A stretch of 64,000 bases of DNA from Stigmatella aurantiaca (GCF_900109545.1 NZ_FOAP01000021.1:95097-159096), one strand, 5' to 3'; positions 35,472 through 44,810 are shown, counted from the first letter of the stretch. Made by a program: numbers and translations. The notes: generated by a model not told the origin, from the letters alone.

Positions 35472-35750
35472 ATGAGGGTGGATATCTACTCGAAACCCGC
35501 TTGCTCGCTGTGCGACGCGGCCCTGGAGGTGGTGGAGCGGGTGCGCGCTCGCATCCCCTTCGAACTGAGGCTCATCAGCATCCTGGAGGACCCGGCGCTG
35601 GTGGCTGCCTACCGCTATGACATCCCCGTGGTGTTCATCAACGAGCAGGCCGCCTTCAAGCACCGCGTGGAGGAGGCGGAGCTGGAGGCTTACCTGCTCC
35701 AGGTGCTGAATGGCACACAGGTTGCTCATTCCCCGGCACGGGATGAGTAA
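35472..35750 (+). CDS. Glutaredoxin-like (DUF836) protein
   Basis: A 92-residue thioredoxin-fold protein. The active-site motif CSLC lies in YSKPACSLCDAA near residue 12, followed by IPVVFINEQ with the cis-Pro after strand 3. It is the small YbbN/DUF836 glutaredoxin-like class. The exact thiol substrate is unknown. Confidence 0.87.
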   Translation: MRVDIYSKPACSLCDAALEVVERVRARIPFELRLISILEDPALVAAYRYDIPVVFINEQAAFKHRVEEAELEAYLLQVLNGTQVAHSPARDE

Positions 35751-35876
35751 CGAAGTACCCTTCTGCTGGAACTTCAAGGGGATGGACGGGGTGGGCGAGG
35801 GGGCAGGGCTGTAATTTGGTAGGGACGGCGGGGCAGTGAGGAAGAAAGTTCTGACTGAGGCAGGGAGGTCGGGGTC

Positions 35877-36833
35877 TTGTCGGTGACGCGCAAGCATCGT
35901 GGGAAGTCGGGACTTCAGCCGACCGTGCTCCTGGTGGAGCCGCGGGCCGAGGAGCTGGAGAAGACCCGGGCCCTGCTCGGGGAGGCGGGGTTCCGGGTGG
36001 TGCCGCTGACGCGCTTCGAGGCCGTCGTTCCCATCTTCGAGGTCGTCCGGCCCGATGCGGTGGTGCTCGCCGTACACTCGCCGGACTTCGCGGCGGTGGC
36101 GGTGGTGCGCAGGCTGCGGCAGCTCGGGGAAGTCACCGTGCCCCTGTTCTACCTGATGGACCCGGACCAGCCCGAGGCGTGGCGGTTCTGCCTGGAGAAG
36201 GGCCTGGGCGTGGACATGGTGCCGCGCAACCTGTCCGGCAGCGAGCTGGCGCTCCGGCTGCAATCGGTGCTGCGGCTGCGCGATGCGGTGCTGCGCGCCA
36301 AGGAGTCCGGGGAGACGGAGGCGGGCTCGGCGCTGCACGATGAGCTCACCGGCGTCTACAACAAGCAGTTCCTGCTGGCGATGATCGGCCAGGAAGCGCG
36401 GCGCTCCGAGCGCTACGGGGGCCCCTTCTCGGTGCTGGCGTGCGCGCCCCAGGGGTACCGGAGTTTCTGCAAGCAGCACGGCGAGGCCATGGGGGAGCGG
36501 CTGTTGGTCTACACCGCGGTGGTGCTGGGGCAGACGGTGCGCGAGTCCGATGTGGTGGCGCGCGTGTCGGACGAGGAGTTCGCCCTGCTGCTGCCGGCCA
36601 TGGAAGAGGACGCCCTGCCGGGGCTGCTCGCGCGCATCGCCACGCGGTTCGAGCTGGCGCGGTTTCAGGTGGAGGGCAAGGCGTTGAAGACTTCGTTGTT
36701 GCTGGGAGCCGTGAGCTTTCCGGACATGGTGGGGACCCCCGCGCAGCTGTTGAACGGGGCGATCCAGGAGATGAGGCGGCGGTCGCGCGAGGCGCGCCGC
36801 TGGGATGTGGGGATGAGCCGGGTATCGGTTTAA
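35877..36833 (+). CDS. Receiver-like plus degenerate GGDEF regulator
   Basis: A 318-residue protein. Residues about 16-135 form a receiver-like fold (TVLLVEPRAEELEKTRALL), but the normal phosphoacceptor position reads PDAVVLAVHSP, without the usual Asp. Residues about 155-300 form a GGDEF domain (DELTGVYNKQFLLAMI), but the signature reads VSDEEF instead of GGDEF. Diguanylate cyclase activity is therefore unlikely, and a c-di-GMP-binding or protein-interaction role is more plausible. The start is TTG at 35877 (AGGGAGG upstream), with a GTG two codons later possible. The NtrC-type gene follows after 78 bases. Confidence 0.85.
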   Translation: MSVTRKHRGKSGLQPTVLLVEPRAEELEKTRALLGEAGFRVVPLTRFEAVVPIFEVVRPDAVVLAVHSPDFAAVAVVRRLRQLGEVTVPLFYLMDPDQPEAWRFCLEKGLGVDMVPRNLSGSELALRLQSVLRLRDAVLRAKESGETEAGSALHDELTGVYNKQFLLAMIGQEARRSERYGGPFSVLACAPQGYRSFCKQHGEAMGERLLVYTAVVLGQTVRESDVVARVSDEEFALLLPAMEEDALPGLLARIATRFELARFQVEGKALKTSLLLGAVSFPDMVGTPAQLLNGAIQEMRRRSREARRWDVGMSRVSV

Positions 36834-36911
36834 GGACTTCCGGTGTGAGGCGGGGGGCCCCTACGGGGGTTGCGCTGACACTTTTTTTGTAAGGGCGAGG
36901 GGAGCCAGGGG

Positions 36912-38567
36912 ATGGATCGGATCGCGGTGCTGGTGGTGGATGACGAGGAGTCGGTGCGGACGTTCCTGGGGGAGCTGCTGGGGAACGCCGGGTACCAGGT
37001 GCGCTGTGCGGCCAGTGGGGCGCAGGCCCTGGAGATGCTGGAGGGCGGCTCGTTCGACGCGGTGCTGCTGGACGTGGTGATGCCGGAGATGAGCGGTCTG
37101 GAAGTGCTGCGGCGCTACCGGAGCGCGGGCGGCGGGGCGCCGGTCATCGTCCTGTCGGCCCTGTCGGGCGCGGACGACGCGGTGCGGGCCATGAAGCTGG
37201 GGGCCAGCGACTACCTGGCCAAGCCCTTTGGCAATGACGAGCTGGAGGATGTGCTGGCCCGGGCGCTCGGGACGCGGGCTCCGGCGCGGCAAGCCGTGGC
37301 GCCGACCCCGGCCCGTCCGGCCGCCCCGGTGCTGGAGGGCGCGGGCGAGGCGCGCGCCATCATCTCCACCTCGCCGGCCATGCGCCGGGCGCGCGCTCTT
37401 GTGGAGCGCATCGCCGACACGGACGTGCCGGTGCTGCTCCTGGGCGAGTCGGGTACGGGCAAGGAAGTGATCGCCCGGGAGATCCACGCGCGCAGCCAGC
37501 GCCGCAACAAGCCCTTCATCAAGGTGAACTGCGCGGCGCTGCCCGGCGAGCTGCTGGAGAGCGAGCTGTTCGGCCACGAGCGCGGCGCCTTCACGGGCGC
37601 GACGGCGGAGAAGCCGGGCAAGTTCGAGCTGGCGGACCAGGGCACCATCTTCCTGGACGAGATTGGCGAGATGGCCATCCGGCTCCAGGCCAAGCTGCTC
37701 CAGGTGCTGCAGGACGAGGAGTTCTTCCGCGTGGGCGGCAAGAAGAGCGTCCGCGTGGACAGCCGCGTGGTGGTGGCCACCAACCGCGATCTCGAGAAGG
37801 AGATCGCCCTGGGCAACTTCCGCGAGGACCTCTACTACCGCCTCAACGTGGTGGCCATCCGCCTGCCCGCCCTGCGCGAGCGCATGGAGGACGTGGTGCC
37901 GCTGACGGACCACTTCCTCAAGAAGTACGGGCGCAACTACATCCAGGGCGTCTCGGAGCTGCCCTCGGAGGTGCTCCGCGCCTTCACCGAGTACGAGTGG
38001 CCGGGCAACGTGCGCGAGCTGGAGAACATGGTGCGCCGCCTGTGCGTGCTGAAGGACCCGACGCTGGTGCTGGACGAGTTGCGCCAGGGCCGGATTCCCG
38101 CCAGCGCTCCGTCCCTGCCCACCTCCTACGCGGGGGATGACGGCGCAGCGCCGGTCCGTGCGCCGGAGCCCGAGCCGGAGCCCGTGGTGCGCGCGGCGGC
38201 CCCCGTGGCCTCCACGCAGGTGCTGGAGATGCCCTCGCGCGGCGGCACGTCCGCTCCGGCCAGCCCGGCGCAGGGGCTCTCGGAGCTCTTCGCGAGCCCC
38301 ACCCCGCAGCCGCGCTACGCCAACCCGTTCGACATGCCGCAGCCGCCTCCGCCCCCGCTCACCATGCCCGTGGCCGAGATGTCGCTGAAGGACATTGGCA
38401 AGCGGGCGGCGATGCTGGCCGAGCGCGAGGCCATCCTCTCCATGCTCCAGCGCACTGCCTGGAACAAGCGCAAGGCGGCCGGCAAGCTGCGCATCAGCTA
38501 CAAGGCGCTGCTCTACAAGATCAAGGAGTGCGGCATCGTGGATCCGCGCGCCAGCGCGGAGTTCTGA
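36912..38567 (+). CDS. NtrC-family sigma-54-dependent response regulator
   Basis: A 551-residue protein. The receiver domain has acidic pocket VVDDEE, phosphoacceptor Asp54 and conserved Lys in LAKPFG. The AAA+ domain shows Walker A GESGTGKE (about 178-185), the sigma-54-contacting loop GAFTGA (225-230), and FLDEIGEM. A Pro/Ala linker of about 110 residues follows, then a Fis-type HTH (AAGKLRISYKALLYKI). All key residues are present. No histidine kinase is adjacent. It may control sigma-54 promoters such as the one upstream of exoA, but nothing in the sequence ties it to a target. Confidence 0.93.
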   Translation: MDRIAVLVVDDEESVRTFLGELLGNAGYQVRCAASGAQALEMLEGGSFDAVLLDVVMPEMSGLEVLRRYRSAGGGAPVIVLSALSGADDAVRAMKLGASDYLAKPFGNDELEDVLARALGTRAPARQAVAPTPARPAAPVLEGAGEARAIISTSPAMRRARALVERIADTDVPVLLLGESGTGKEVIAREIHARSQRRNKPFIKVNCAALPGELLESELFGHERGAFTGATAEKPGKFELADQGTIFLDEIGEMAIRLQAKLLQVLQDEEFFRVGGKKSVRVDSRVVVATNRDLEKEIALGNFREDLYYRLNVVAIRLPALRERMEDVVPLTDHFLKKYGRNYIQGVSELPSEVLRAFTEYEWPGNVRELENMVRRLCVLKDPTLVLDELRQGRIPASAPSLPTSYAGDDGAAPVRAPEPEPEPVVRAAAPVASTQVLEMPSRGGTSAPASPAQGLSELFASPTPQPRYANPFDMPQPPPPPLTMPVAEMSLKDIGKRAAMLAEREAILSMLQRTAWNKRKAAGKLRISYKALLYKIKECGIVDPRASAEF

Positions 38568-38597
38568 GCCCTGCTGAACCGACGTGACGGATGACCG

Positions 38598-38629
38598 GAA
38601 GCCGGGGGCAGGGCACTGCTCCCGGCTTC
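38598..38629 (+). terminator. Hairpin terminator after the NtrC-family gene
   Basis: GAAGCCGGG (38598-38606) pairs with CCCGGCTTC (38621-38629), extended inward by GCAG/CTGC. TTCCGTT follows. It lies 30 bases after the stop. Confidence 0.7.
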
Positions 38630-38740
38630 TTCCGTTGGAGGATTGCCGCGCTGCGGCATGGGGCGGCTGTCCGGTGGCGTGCACCCCGGGGCGCCCGGGG
38701 ACGCCTTGCGCGCGGGGAGGCGGCCCGGTATCGACGGGGC

Positions 38741-39565
38741 ATGGCTCCGCCCCTCGTTCTGCTGGGTTCTGGCTACACGCTCACGCGGCTTGCGCGGACG
38801 TTCCCGGGAAGGGCGCTGATCGCCGCCACGAGGGACCCCCAGCGCCGGGCGGAGCTGGAGCGGGTAGGGGCCCGGGTCTGCTCCGTGGAGGAAGCGCTGG
38901 AGCACGTGGAGGGGGCCCATGTGGTCAGCTCCATTCCGCCCGAGGCGGGGCTCGATGGCAGGCTCGCCGAGGTGCTGGGCCGGCACCGCCCGTCCCGGTG
39001 GGTGTACCTGTCCTCGACGGGCGTCTACGCCGGCACGCGCGGCGCCGTGGATGAGGCCACCCCCGTCAGTTCGTCCGCTCCCGCCGCACAGGGGCGCCTC
39101 TCGGCGGAGGCGCTGTTCCGTCCGCTGGGCGCCAGCGTGCTGCGCATCGCCGGGATTTACGGCCCGGGCCGGGGCACGCACACGCGGCTGCTGGCGGGGA
39201 CGCACCGGCTGCCCGAGGGCGGTGGAGGCCGGCTCTCACGCGTCCACGTGGAGGACCTGGTGGAGGCCATCCGCGTGGTGCTGGAGCGGGGGGAGCCCGG
39301 AGGGCTCTACTGCGTCGCCGATGATCGCGCCGCGACGCAAGGGGAGACGGCCGCATGGCTCTGCGAGCGGCTGGCGCTGCCGTTGCCGCCCACGGTGCCG
39401 CTGGAGAGCCTGCATGAGACCCTTCGCGGGGACCGGGCCGTGAGCAACGCCCGGCTCAAGGCCCTGGGCTGGAGGCCCCGGTATCCGGATTTCACCACCG
39501 GCTTCGCGGCGGTGCTCGAGGCGGAGGGGCTCGCCGGGGCCTCGCCTCCAGGCGCCATGTCCTAG
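38741..39565 (+). CDS. NAD(P)-dependent epimerase/dehydratase-like SDR
   Basis: A protein of about 274 residues with a short extended-SDR fold: LVLLGSGYTLTRLARTF at the N terminus (an unusual GSGYT variant of GxGxxG), YLSSTGVYAG, RIAGIYGPGRG and SRVHVEDLVEAI. The usual YxxxK appears to be missing (the YAG of STGVYAG is not followed by a classical SK), as in YeeZ-like proteins. I chose the ATG at 38741; the frame is open back to 38591. The substrate is unknown. Confidence 0.82.
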   Translation: MAPPLVLLGSGYTLTRLARTFPGRALIAATRDPQRRAELERVGARVCSVEEALEHVEGAHVVSSIPPEAGLDGRLAEVLGRHRPSRWVYLSSTGVYAGTRGAVDEATPVSSSAPAAQGRLSAEALFRPLGASVLRIAGIYGPGRGTHTRLLAGTHRLPEGGGGRLSRVHVEDLVEAIRVVLERGEPGGLYCVADDRAATQGETAAWLCERLALPLPPTVPLESLHETLRGDRAVSNARLKALGWRPRYPDFTTGFAAVLEAEGLAGASPPGAMS

Positions 39566-39686
39566 CGTATTAGCGCGTCTTCCAGGCCGCGGAGGGGGTG
39601 TTCGTAAAGCTGTCTTTTCAGCCCGGCGGGTGCCTGTCACGCTACGTGAGAACAGCGTGAAGAACCGGCCGAAGGGTGCGACTCCG

Positions 39687-40265
39687 ATGAGAGGACCAGG
39701 GCTGTCTCACAGGTTGTTGGCGACATTCAACGAAGGGGTCACCCGCTCGATGGCGGGAGATCACCCCGCCGCGCTCCAGGCCTTCGACAAGGTGCTGGCC
39801 GAAGATCCGAAACATTCCCCGGCCCTGAGTGCCAAGGGCTTCTCGCTGGCCCGGCTGGGGCGGGCGAAGGAGGCGCTGCCCTGTTTCGAGCGCGCCATCG
39901 AGCTGGACCCCTCCAGTCCCGACAACTACCGCAACGCCGCCGTCTGCCAACTGGAGCTGGACGAGCCCGAGTCCGCATCCACGCTCTTCGAGCGGGCCTT
40001 CCAGCTCAACCCGGAGACCCATTACCGGGAGGCCGCCGCCGTCGAGGTCTTCCATCTGGGCCAGGCACTGCTCCACCGCGGGGGCCGCCGCCCGGACAAG
40101 GCGCGCTACCGCCACGCCCGCCATGCCTTCGAGCTGGCCCTTCAGTACCACCCCTCTTTCATCGATGCGGCGAGGGCGCTGGCGGACGTCTGGACGCACC
40201 TGGGTGATGCAGAGAAGAGCCAGCACTACCTCCTGCTGGCCTCCCGCTTGAGGCCCGTGGGCTAG
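39687..40265 (+). CDS. TPR repeat protein
   Basis: A protein of about 192 residues made mostly of tetratricopeptide repeats: AGDHPAALQAFDKVLAEDP, GRAKEALPCFERAIELDP, and further degenerate copies up to EKSQHYLLLASRLRP. It probably serves as a protein-interaction scaffold. No signal peptide is visible. The ATG at 39687 with AAGGG upstream is my choice; ATG 39630 and GTG 39657 are alternatives. Confidence 0.82.
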   Translation: MRGPGLSHRLLATFNEGVTRSMAGDHPAALQAFDKVLAEDPKHSPALSAKGFSLARLGRAKEALPCFERAIELDPSSPDNYRNAAVCQLELDEPESASTLFERAFQLNPETHYREAAAVEVFHLGQALLHRGGRRPDKARYRHARHAFELALQYHPSFIDAARALADVWTHLGDAEKSQHYLLLASRLRPVG

Positions 40266-40298
40266 AAGCCCGGGCGGGAACGGCTCGGGGCTGAGCGC

Positions 40299-41117
40299 TC
40301 AGGCCGAGACGCGGTAGCTGCCCAGGACGCGGAACGACTGGCACAGGCGCGCGGCCTCGTCGAGCGCCGCGGCCAGCCCGGGCTCCTCCCGCGAGCCCTC
40401 CAGGTCGAGGCAGAAGACGTACTCCCAGGGCCGCCGCCGGGGGCGTGACTCCATCCGCAGGATGCTCACCCCCCGCGTGGCGAACACCCCCAGCACCCGG
40501 TGGAGCGTGCCCGGGTGGTTCTCCAGGGTGAACGCCACCGCCGTCTTGCTCCGGGGGCCGGGCCGCGGGGGAGTGGCCCCCATCGCGACGAAGCGGGTGT
40601 GGTTGCCCGGGGCGTCCTCGATGCCCTCCAGCAGCACCTCCAGGCCGTAGAGCTCCGCGGCGGTCCGGCTGGCGATGGCGGCGGTGCGCGGGGGAGCCCG
40701 CTCCGCGACGCGCCGGGCGCTGCCCGCGGTGTCGGCCTCCGCCACCGGGGTGATGCCGCGCTGGCGCAGGAAGGTGGCACACTGGGCCAGGGCCTGGGGG
40801 TGGGAGAGGGCGCGCTCCAGCCCCTCCAGCGCCGTGCCCGGAGGCGCGAGCAGACAGTGCCGGATGGGCAGCGCCAGCTCGCCGGTGATGGACAGGGCGA
40901 ACTCCAGCAGCAGGTCCACGTTCTCGGTGACGGAGCCCGCGAGCACGTTCTCCACCGGCACCACGCCCCCGTCCACCTGGCCCGCGGTGACGGCCTCGAA
41001 GACGGCGCGGAACGAGGACACGGGCACCGCCTCCACGCCCGGGCCGAAGAGCGCGCGCGTGGCCTGCTCGCCATAGGCGCCGCGCTCCCCCTGGAAGGCG
41101 ATCCGCGGCTCACTCAT
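40299..41117 (-). CDS. Prephenate dehydratase (stand-alone)
   Basis: A 272-residue enzyme with the two prephenate dehydratase lobes (IAFQGERGAYGEQA, VPVENVLAGSV) and the catalytic TRF motif (GNHTRFVAMG). The C-terminal ACT domain carries the Phe-binding ESRP motif (RMESRPRRRPWEY). It converts prephenate to phenylpyruvate for phenylalanine. Its ATG overlaps the end of the upstream chorismate mutase/prephenate dehydratase by 8 bases, so two prephenate dehydratases are encoded in tandem. Confidence 0.92.
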   Translation of the reverse strand: MSEPRIAFQGERGAYGEQATRALFGPGVEAVPVSSFRAVFEAVTAGQVDGGVVPVENVLAGSVTENVDLLLEFALSITGELALPIRHCLLAPPGTALEGLERALSHPQALAQCATFLRQRGITPVAEADTAGSARRVAERAPPRTAAIASRTAAELYGLEVLLEGIEDAPGNHTRFVAMGATPPRPGPRSKTAVAFTLENHPGTLHRVLGVFATRGVSILRMESRPRRRPWEYVFCLDLEGSREEPGLAAALDEAARLCQSFRVLGSYRVSA

Positions 41118-42249
41118 GAAGGCCTTCCACCCGGGGGTAGGTGCCCAGCAGCCGCATGGACGAGGTGAGGGGCTGGAGATCCTGGAGCGCCGCGACGAGG
41201 GGCGCATCGGCCGCGTGGCCCTCCAGGTCCAGGTAGAAGCGGTAGCGCCAGGGCTGTCCCGGGATGGGGCGGGACTCCAGCTTGGCCAGGTTCACCCCCC
41301 GCTGGGACAGCGCCGTCAGGACCTGGCCCAGGGTTCCGGGCCGGTGCTCCAGCACCACCATCAGGGACGTCTTGCAGTGGGCATCCGCGGGAATGGGCGC
41401 GGCCTCGCGGCTCACCTCCACGAAGCGCGTGTAGTTGCCCGTGGAGGGCTGGATGTCCCGCACCAGCACCTCCAGGCCGAAGCGCTGGGCGGCGCTCTCG
41501 CTGGCGATGGCCGCCACGGTCGGATCATTGCGCTCGCGCACCTTCAGGGCCGCGGCGCTGGTGTCGTACTCGGGCAGGGGACGGATCCACGGCACCTTGC
41601 GCAGGAAGGCCTCGCACTGCGAGATGGCCTGGGGGTGGGAGAGCACCGTGCGGACTTCCTCCAGCCGGGTGCCGGGCAGCCCCAGCAGGCGGTGATCCAC
41701 CTGGCTCACCAGCTCGCCGATGATGACCGCGCCCCCCTCGGCCAGCAAATCGTACGTCTCGTTCATGCTGCCGGCGGAGGTGTTCTCGATGGGCAACAGC
41801 GCGAGGTCCAGCGCCCCCCGGCGCAGCGCCTCCAGCACCTCGCGGCCCGTCTCCAGGCCCGTGAGCAGGACGCCACCGCTGCGGCCCTTGTAGCGCTGGC
41901 GCGCGGCCAGGTGGCTGTAGGAGCCCTCGATGCCGGGGTAGCCCACGCGCAGCGGCGTGGTGTCCAGCCGCTGGATGAGCGCCTGCTGCCGGGCCACCGA
42001 CATGTCCATGATGATGCGGTAGATGCGCTCGACTTCGTGCGGGTCCAACCCGTGCGCCGTGGCCACCTCGCGCACCCGGTGGAGGATCAGATCTTCCCGG
42101 GGCGGATCCCGGAGCGGCGAGGCGTCGGCCACCTTCGTCCGGGCGATGTCGTCCGCCAGGTTCATGCGCCTGCGCAGGGCGTCCATGATTTCCGTGTCGA
42201 TGCGCTCGATGTCCGCGCGGAGGCGAGAGATGTCCGGAAGATCTGCCAT
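41110..42249 (-). CDS. pheA: Bifunctional chorismate mutase/prephenate dehydratase (P-protein)
   Basis: A 379-residue P-protein. Residues about 1-85 are an AroQ-type chorismate mutase (LRADIERIDTEIMDALRRR and the MDMSVARQQALI helix). Residues about 100-280 are prephenate dehydratase with GNYTRFVEV, and the rest is an ACT domain with KLESRPIPGQPWRYRF. It carries out both steps from chorismate to phenylpyruvate and is probably inhibited by Phe. I chose the ATG at 42249; a GTG at 42261 overlaps the upstream EVE stop. The second dehydratase follows with overlap. Confidence 0.92.
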   Translation of the reverse strand: MADLPDISRLRADIERIDTEIMDALRRRMNLADDIARTKVADASPLRDPPREDLILHRVREVATAHGLDPHEVERIYRIIMDMSVARQQALIQRLDTTPLRVGYPGIEGSYSHLAARQRYKGRSGGVLLTGLETGREVLEALRRGALDLALLPIENTSAGSMNETYDLLAEGGAVIIGELVSQVDHRLLGLPGTRLEEVRTVLSHPQAISQCEAFLRKVPWIRPLPEYDTSAAALKVRERNDPTVAAIASESAAQRFGLEVLVRDIQPSTGNYTRFVEVSREAAPIPADAHCKTSLMVVLEHRPGTLGQVLTALSQRGVNLAKLESRPIPGQPWRYRFYLDLEGHAADAPLVAALQDLQPLTSSMRLLGTYPRVEGLHE

Positions 42250-42260
42250 ATGCCAAGACA

Positions 42261-42704
42261 CTAACCGGGTTGGGATGCCTTCGGGAGCGCTGTCCCTCCC
42301 AATTTCAGGATGAGTTTGAAATGCGCCGCCGTGATGGGCGTCACGCTAAGCCGGCTTCGTGTGATGAGAGGAAAGTCTTTCAAAGCGGCCGTCTTTTTGA
42401 CGGTGGCCAGGGCCACGGGCGCTGACAAGGCCACCACCGGGCCCACCCTCACCGAGGCCCAGTCCTCGCCGGGGGCCGTGGAGTCCGGGCCTGCTTCGGT
42501 GAGCACCTGCGCCACGGCCACCACGGCCTTGTCCTCGTTCGAGTGGTAATAGAGGCACAGGTCCCCGGGCCGCATGGCCCGGAGGTTGTTGCGCGCCTCG
42601 AAGTTGCGGATCCCGGTCCACTCCGTCTCGCCGTCCTTCTCGAGCTGCGCGTACGCGTAGACGGATGGCTCGCTCTTGATCAACCAGTACTGGGTCTTCG
42701 CCAT
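42261..42704 (-). CDS. EVE domain protein
   Basis: A 147-residue protein with the EVE (PUA-like) fold: YWLIKSEPS, the GIRNFEARNNLRAM segment, GDLCLYYHSNED, ending FPLITRSRLSV. EVE domains bind modified bases in DNA or RNA, and genomic association with RNA modification or defence is known. Here it leads the pheA pair, which may be only transcriptional convenience. Confidence 0.9.
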   Translation of the reverse strand: MAKTQYWLIKSEPSVYAYAQLEKDGETEWTGIRNFEARNNLRAMRPGDLCLYYHSNEDKAVVAVAQVLTEAGPDSTAPGEDWASVRVGPVVALSAPVALATVKKTAALKDFPLITRSRLSVTPITAAHFKLILKLGGTALPKASQPG

Positions 42705-42770
42705 GGCGGCGCACTCTACCCAGCCGGTAGGCGGAGGCGAGGCCTTCCTCCAAGGCCTCGCCCCGGTCCG

Positions 42771-44810
42771 TCACGTGACGTGGGTCTTCAGGAAGACCCG
42801 CAGGGCCTCGGCCACGCTCCACGCCTGGGCGATGCAGCCCCGGGGCTGGTACGGCTCGGTGGCATCGAAGATCTCGCTGATCTGTCCCACGCCCTCGTGC
42901 TCCAGGTGGTGCTCCAGGCCCACCAGCAGCGCGCGCGCCGCCTGGATGTCCGGGTTCACCTTCAGCGTCGCGTCGATGTAGTGGCCGATGAGCCAGCCCC
43001 ACACCGTGCCCTGGTGGTAGGCCGCGTCCCGGGCCCGCAGGTCGCCGTCGTACTTCGCCTTGTAGTCCGGGTGGCCGGGCGCCAGGCTCCGCAGCCCCAC
43101 CGGCGTCAGCAGCTGATCGTGGACGATCTTCAGCACCCCGTCCCAGCGCTCGCGTCGCAGCACCGGGAAGCGCAGGGAGATGGCGAAGACCTGGTTGGGC
43201 CGGATGGCCGGGTCATCCCGCCCGTCCTCTCCATCCACCACGTCGAAGAGGCAGCCAGTGGCCGGATTCCAGAAGCGCTTGTTGAAGGCGCCGTACACCC
43301 GCTCCGCCGCGCCCATGTAGCCCTTGGCGTCTCCGCCCAGGCGCTCGGCCCACATGGCCATCAACCGCAGCGCGTTGAACCACAGGGCATTGATTTCCAC
43401 CGCCTTGCCGCGCCGGGGGGTGACGACCCAGCCATCCACCTTGGCGTCCATCCAGGTGAGCTGGTAGCCCTCCGCGCCCTGCCGCAGCAGCCCGTCCGCC
43501 GGGTCCACGCCGATGTGGAAGCGGGTGCCCTTCTGGTGCCGCTCCACGATGCCCGCCAGGGTGGGGAACAAGTCCCGCAGCAGCGCCTCGTCACCGGTGG
43601 TCTCCACGTACCGGTCCACCGCGTGGAAGAACCACAGGGTGGCGTCGGCCGTGTGGTACACGCCCTCGTTCTCCCCGTCCGGGAAGTAGTTGGGGATGAG
43701 GCCGTCCTTCACGTAGTGCTGGAAGGTGCGCAGGATGGCCGCCGCCTCCCGGTACCGGCCGGTGCTCAGGGTGAGCCCCGCGTGGGAGATCATCGTGTCC
43801 CGGCCCCAGTCGGTGAACCAGTGGTAGCCGGCGATGACGCTGCGCGTGTCCTGGCCCACGGAGTGGGACCACGCGTCGTCCATGGGGCGGGTAGGGGCGA
43901 TGATGAACTGGTCGGCCGCCAGCACCAGGCGCGCGGGAATCCCCGTCTGGGCTTCCGCCGGGGCCCGGCTCAGCAGCTTCCGCTCCCGCTCCAGCTCCAG
44001 CTCGAACGCCTGTACTGGATCCCGGTCGAGGGCCCAGACCTCGTCCGTGGTGATTCCCAGCGCCAGGACTTCGCCCGCGCGCACGGTGCACTCGAAGTAG
44101 CCCGGGCTGCGCTGCACCTCCTGGTGGTCATACCCCCGGCGCTGCTCCGTCCGGAAGAACATCGGAGGCGAGGCCTGGCTCAGGCCCACGAAGGGGGCGG
44201 CGCACTGCGAGTAGAGGCGCATGCGCAGGGACGGTGCCTCCGGGGTGGCTTGCAGCTCCACCAGCGGCCCCTGCATGCGCACGATGGGCTCCTCCTTCGT
44301 GGGCGCGGAGAGCGGCCCGTCATGGGGGCGCATCACCGGGAAGGGGCGCAGCCGCAGGCGGACCTCGGGCCCCGACACGTGCTCCCACAGGACGAAGAGC
44401 GTGTTCTGGCCATGCACCATCATCAGCTTGCGGCGCAGCCGGGACGGGCCGAGCGCGTAATCCCAGACGGGAATCAGCCCCTCCAGGTGAAAGCCGCGCA
44501 GCAACCCGGCCCTCTCCTGCTGGGGCTGTCCGCCTACATGCTCCTCGGCCGAGAGGGAGAAGGTCTGCCCATCGGCCAGGGCTTCCTCCGCCAGCCGGGC
44601 GAGCAGCACCGTCCGGCCGCGCCCGGGCAGGTTGGGGGTGAACAGGCCGTGGTAGCGCCGGGTATTGCAGCCCGCGACCGTGCCGGAGGCATACCCTCCG
44701 CGCCCATTGGTGACGAGCCACTCGCGGGTCATCACTTCGGAGAGTCCGGGCCCATGGGGCCATTCGAAGCCGAGGCGCGGCAGGGACGGGGCGGTATCCA
44801 CAGGGGTCAC
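42771..44810 (-). CDS. Glycogen debranching enzyme family (amylo-alpha-1,6-glucosidase)
   Basis: A 679-residue protein. The N-terminal part (residues about 25-230) is the bacterial GDE N domain (EWLVTNGRGGYASGTV, NTRRYHGLF). The C-terminal part is a GH133-type (alpha/alpha)6 domain with WFTDWGRDTMIS and GYQLTWMDAKV. It should remove alpha-1,6 branches from glycogen. The GTG start overlaps the treZ stop by four bases, so the genes are coupled. Confidence 0.9.
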   Translation of the reverse strand: MTPVDTAPSLPRLGFEWPHGPGLSEVMTREWLVTNGRGGYASGTVAGCNTRRYHGLFTPNLPGRGRTVLLARLAEEALADGQTFSLSAEEHVGGQPQQERAGLLRGFHLEGLIPVWDYALGPSRLRRKLMMVHGQNTLFVLWEHVSGPEVRLRLRPFPVMRPHDGPLSAPTKEEPIVRMQGPLVELQATPEAPSLRMRLYSQCAAPFVGLSQASPPMFFRTEQRRGYDHQEVQRSPGYFECTVRAGEVLALGITTDEVWALDRDPVQAFELELERERKLLSRAPAEAQTGIPARLVLAADQFIIAPTRPMDDAWSHSVGQDTRSVIAGYHWFTDWGRDTMISHAGLTLSTGRYREAAAILRTFQHYVKDGLIPNYFPDGENEGVYHTADATLWFFHAVDRYVETTGDEALLRDLFPTLAGIVERHQKGTRFHIGVDPADGLLRQGAEGYQLTWMDAKVDGWVVTPRRGKAVEINALWFNALRLMAMWAERLGGDAKGYMGAAERVYGAFNKRFWNPATGCLFDVVDGEDGRDDPAIRPNQVFAISLRFPVLRRERWDGVLKIVHDQLLTPVGLRSLAPGHPDYKAKYDGDLRARDAAYHQGTVWGWLIGHYIDATLKVNPDIQAARALLVGLEHHLEHEGVGQISEIFDATEPYQPRGCIAQAWSVAEALRVFLKTHVT

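Noticed and set aside
36912..38567. Naming the NtrC-type regulator Nla6 or another specific developmental activator
   Set aside because: Domain content fits many myxobacterial activators. Position and sequence by eye do not allow assignment.
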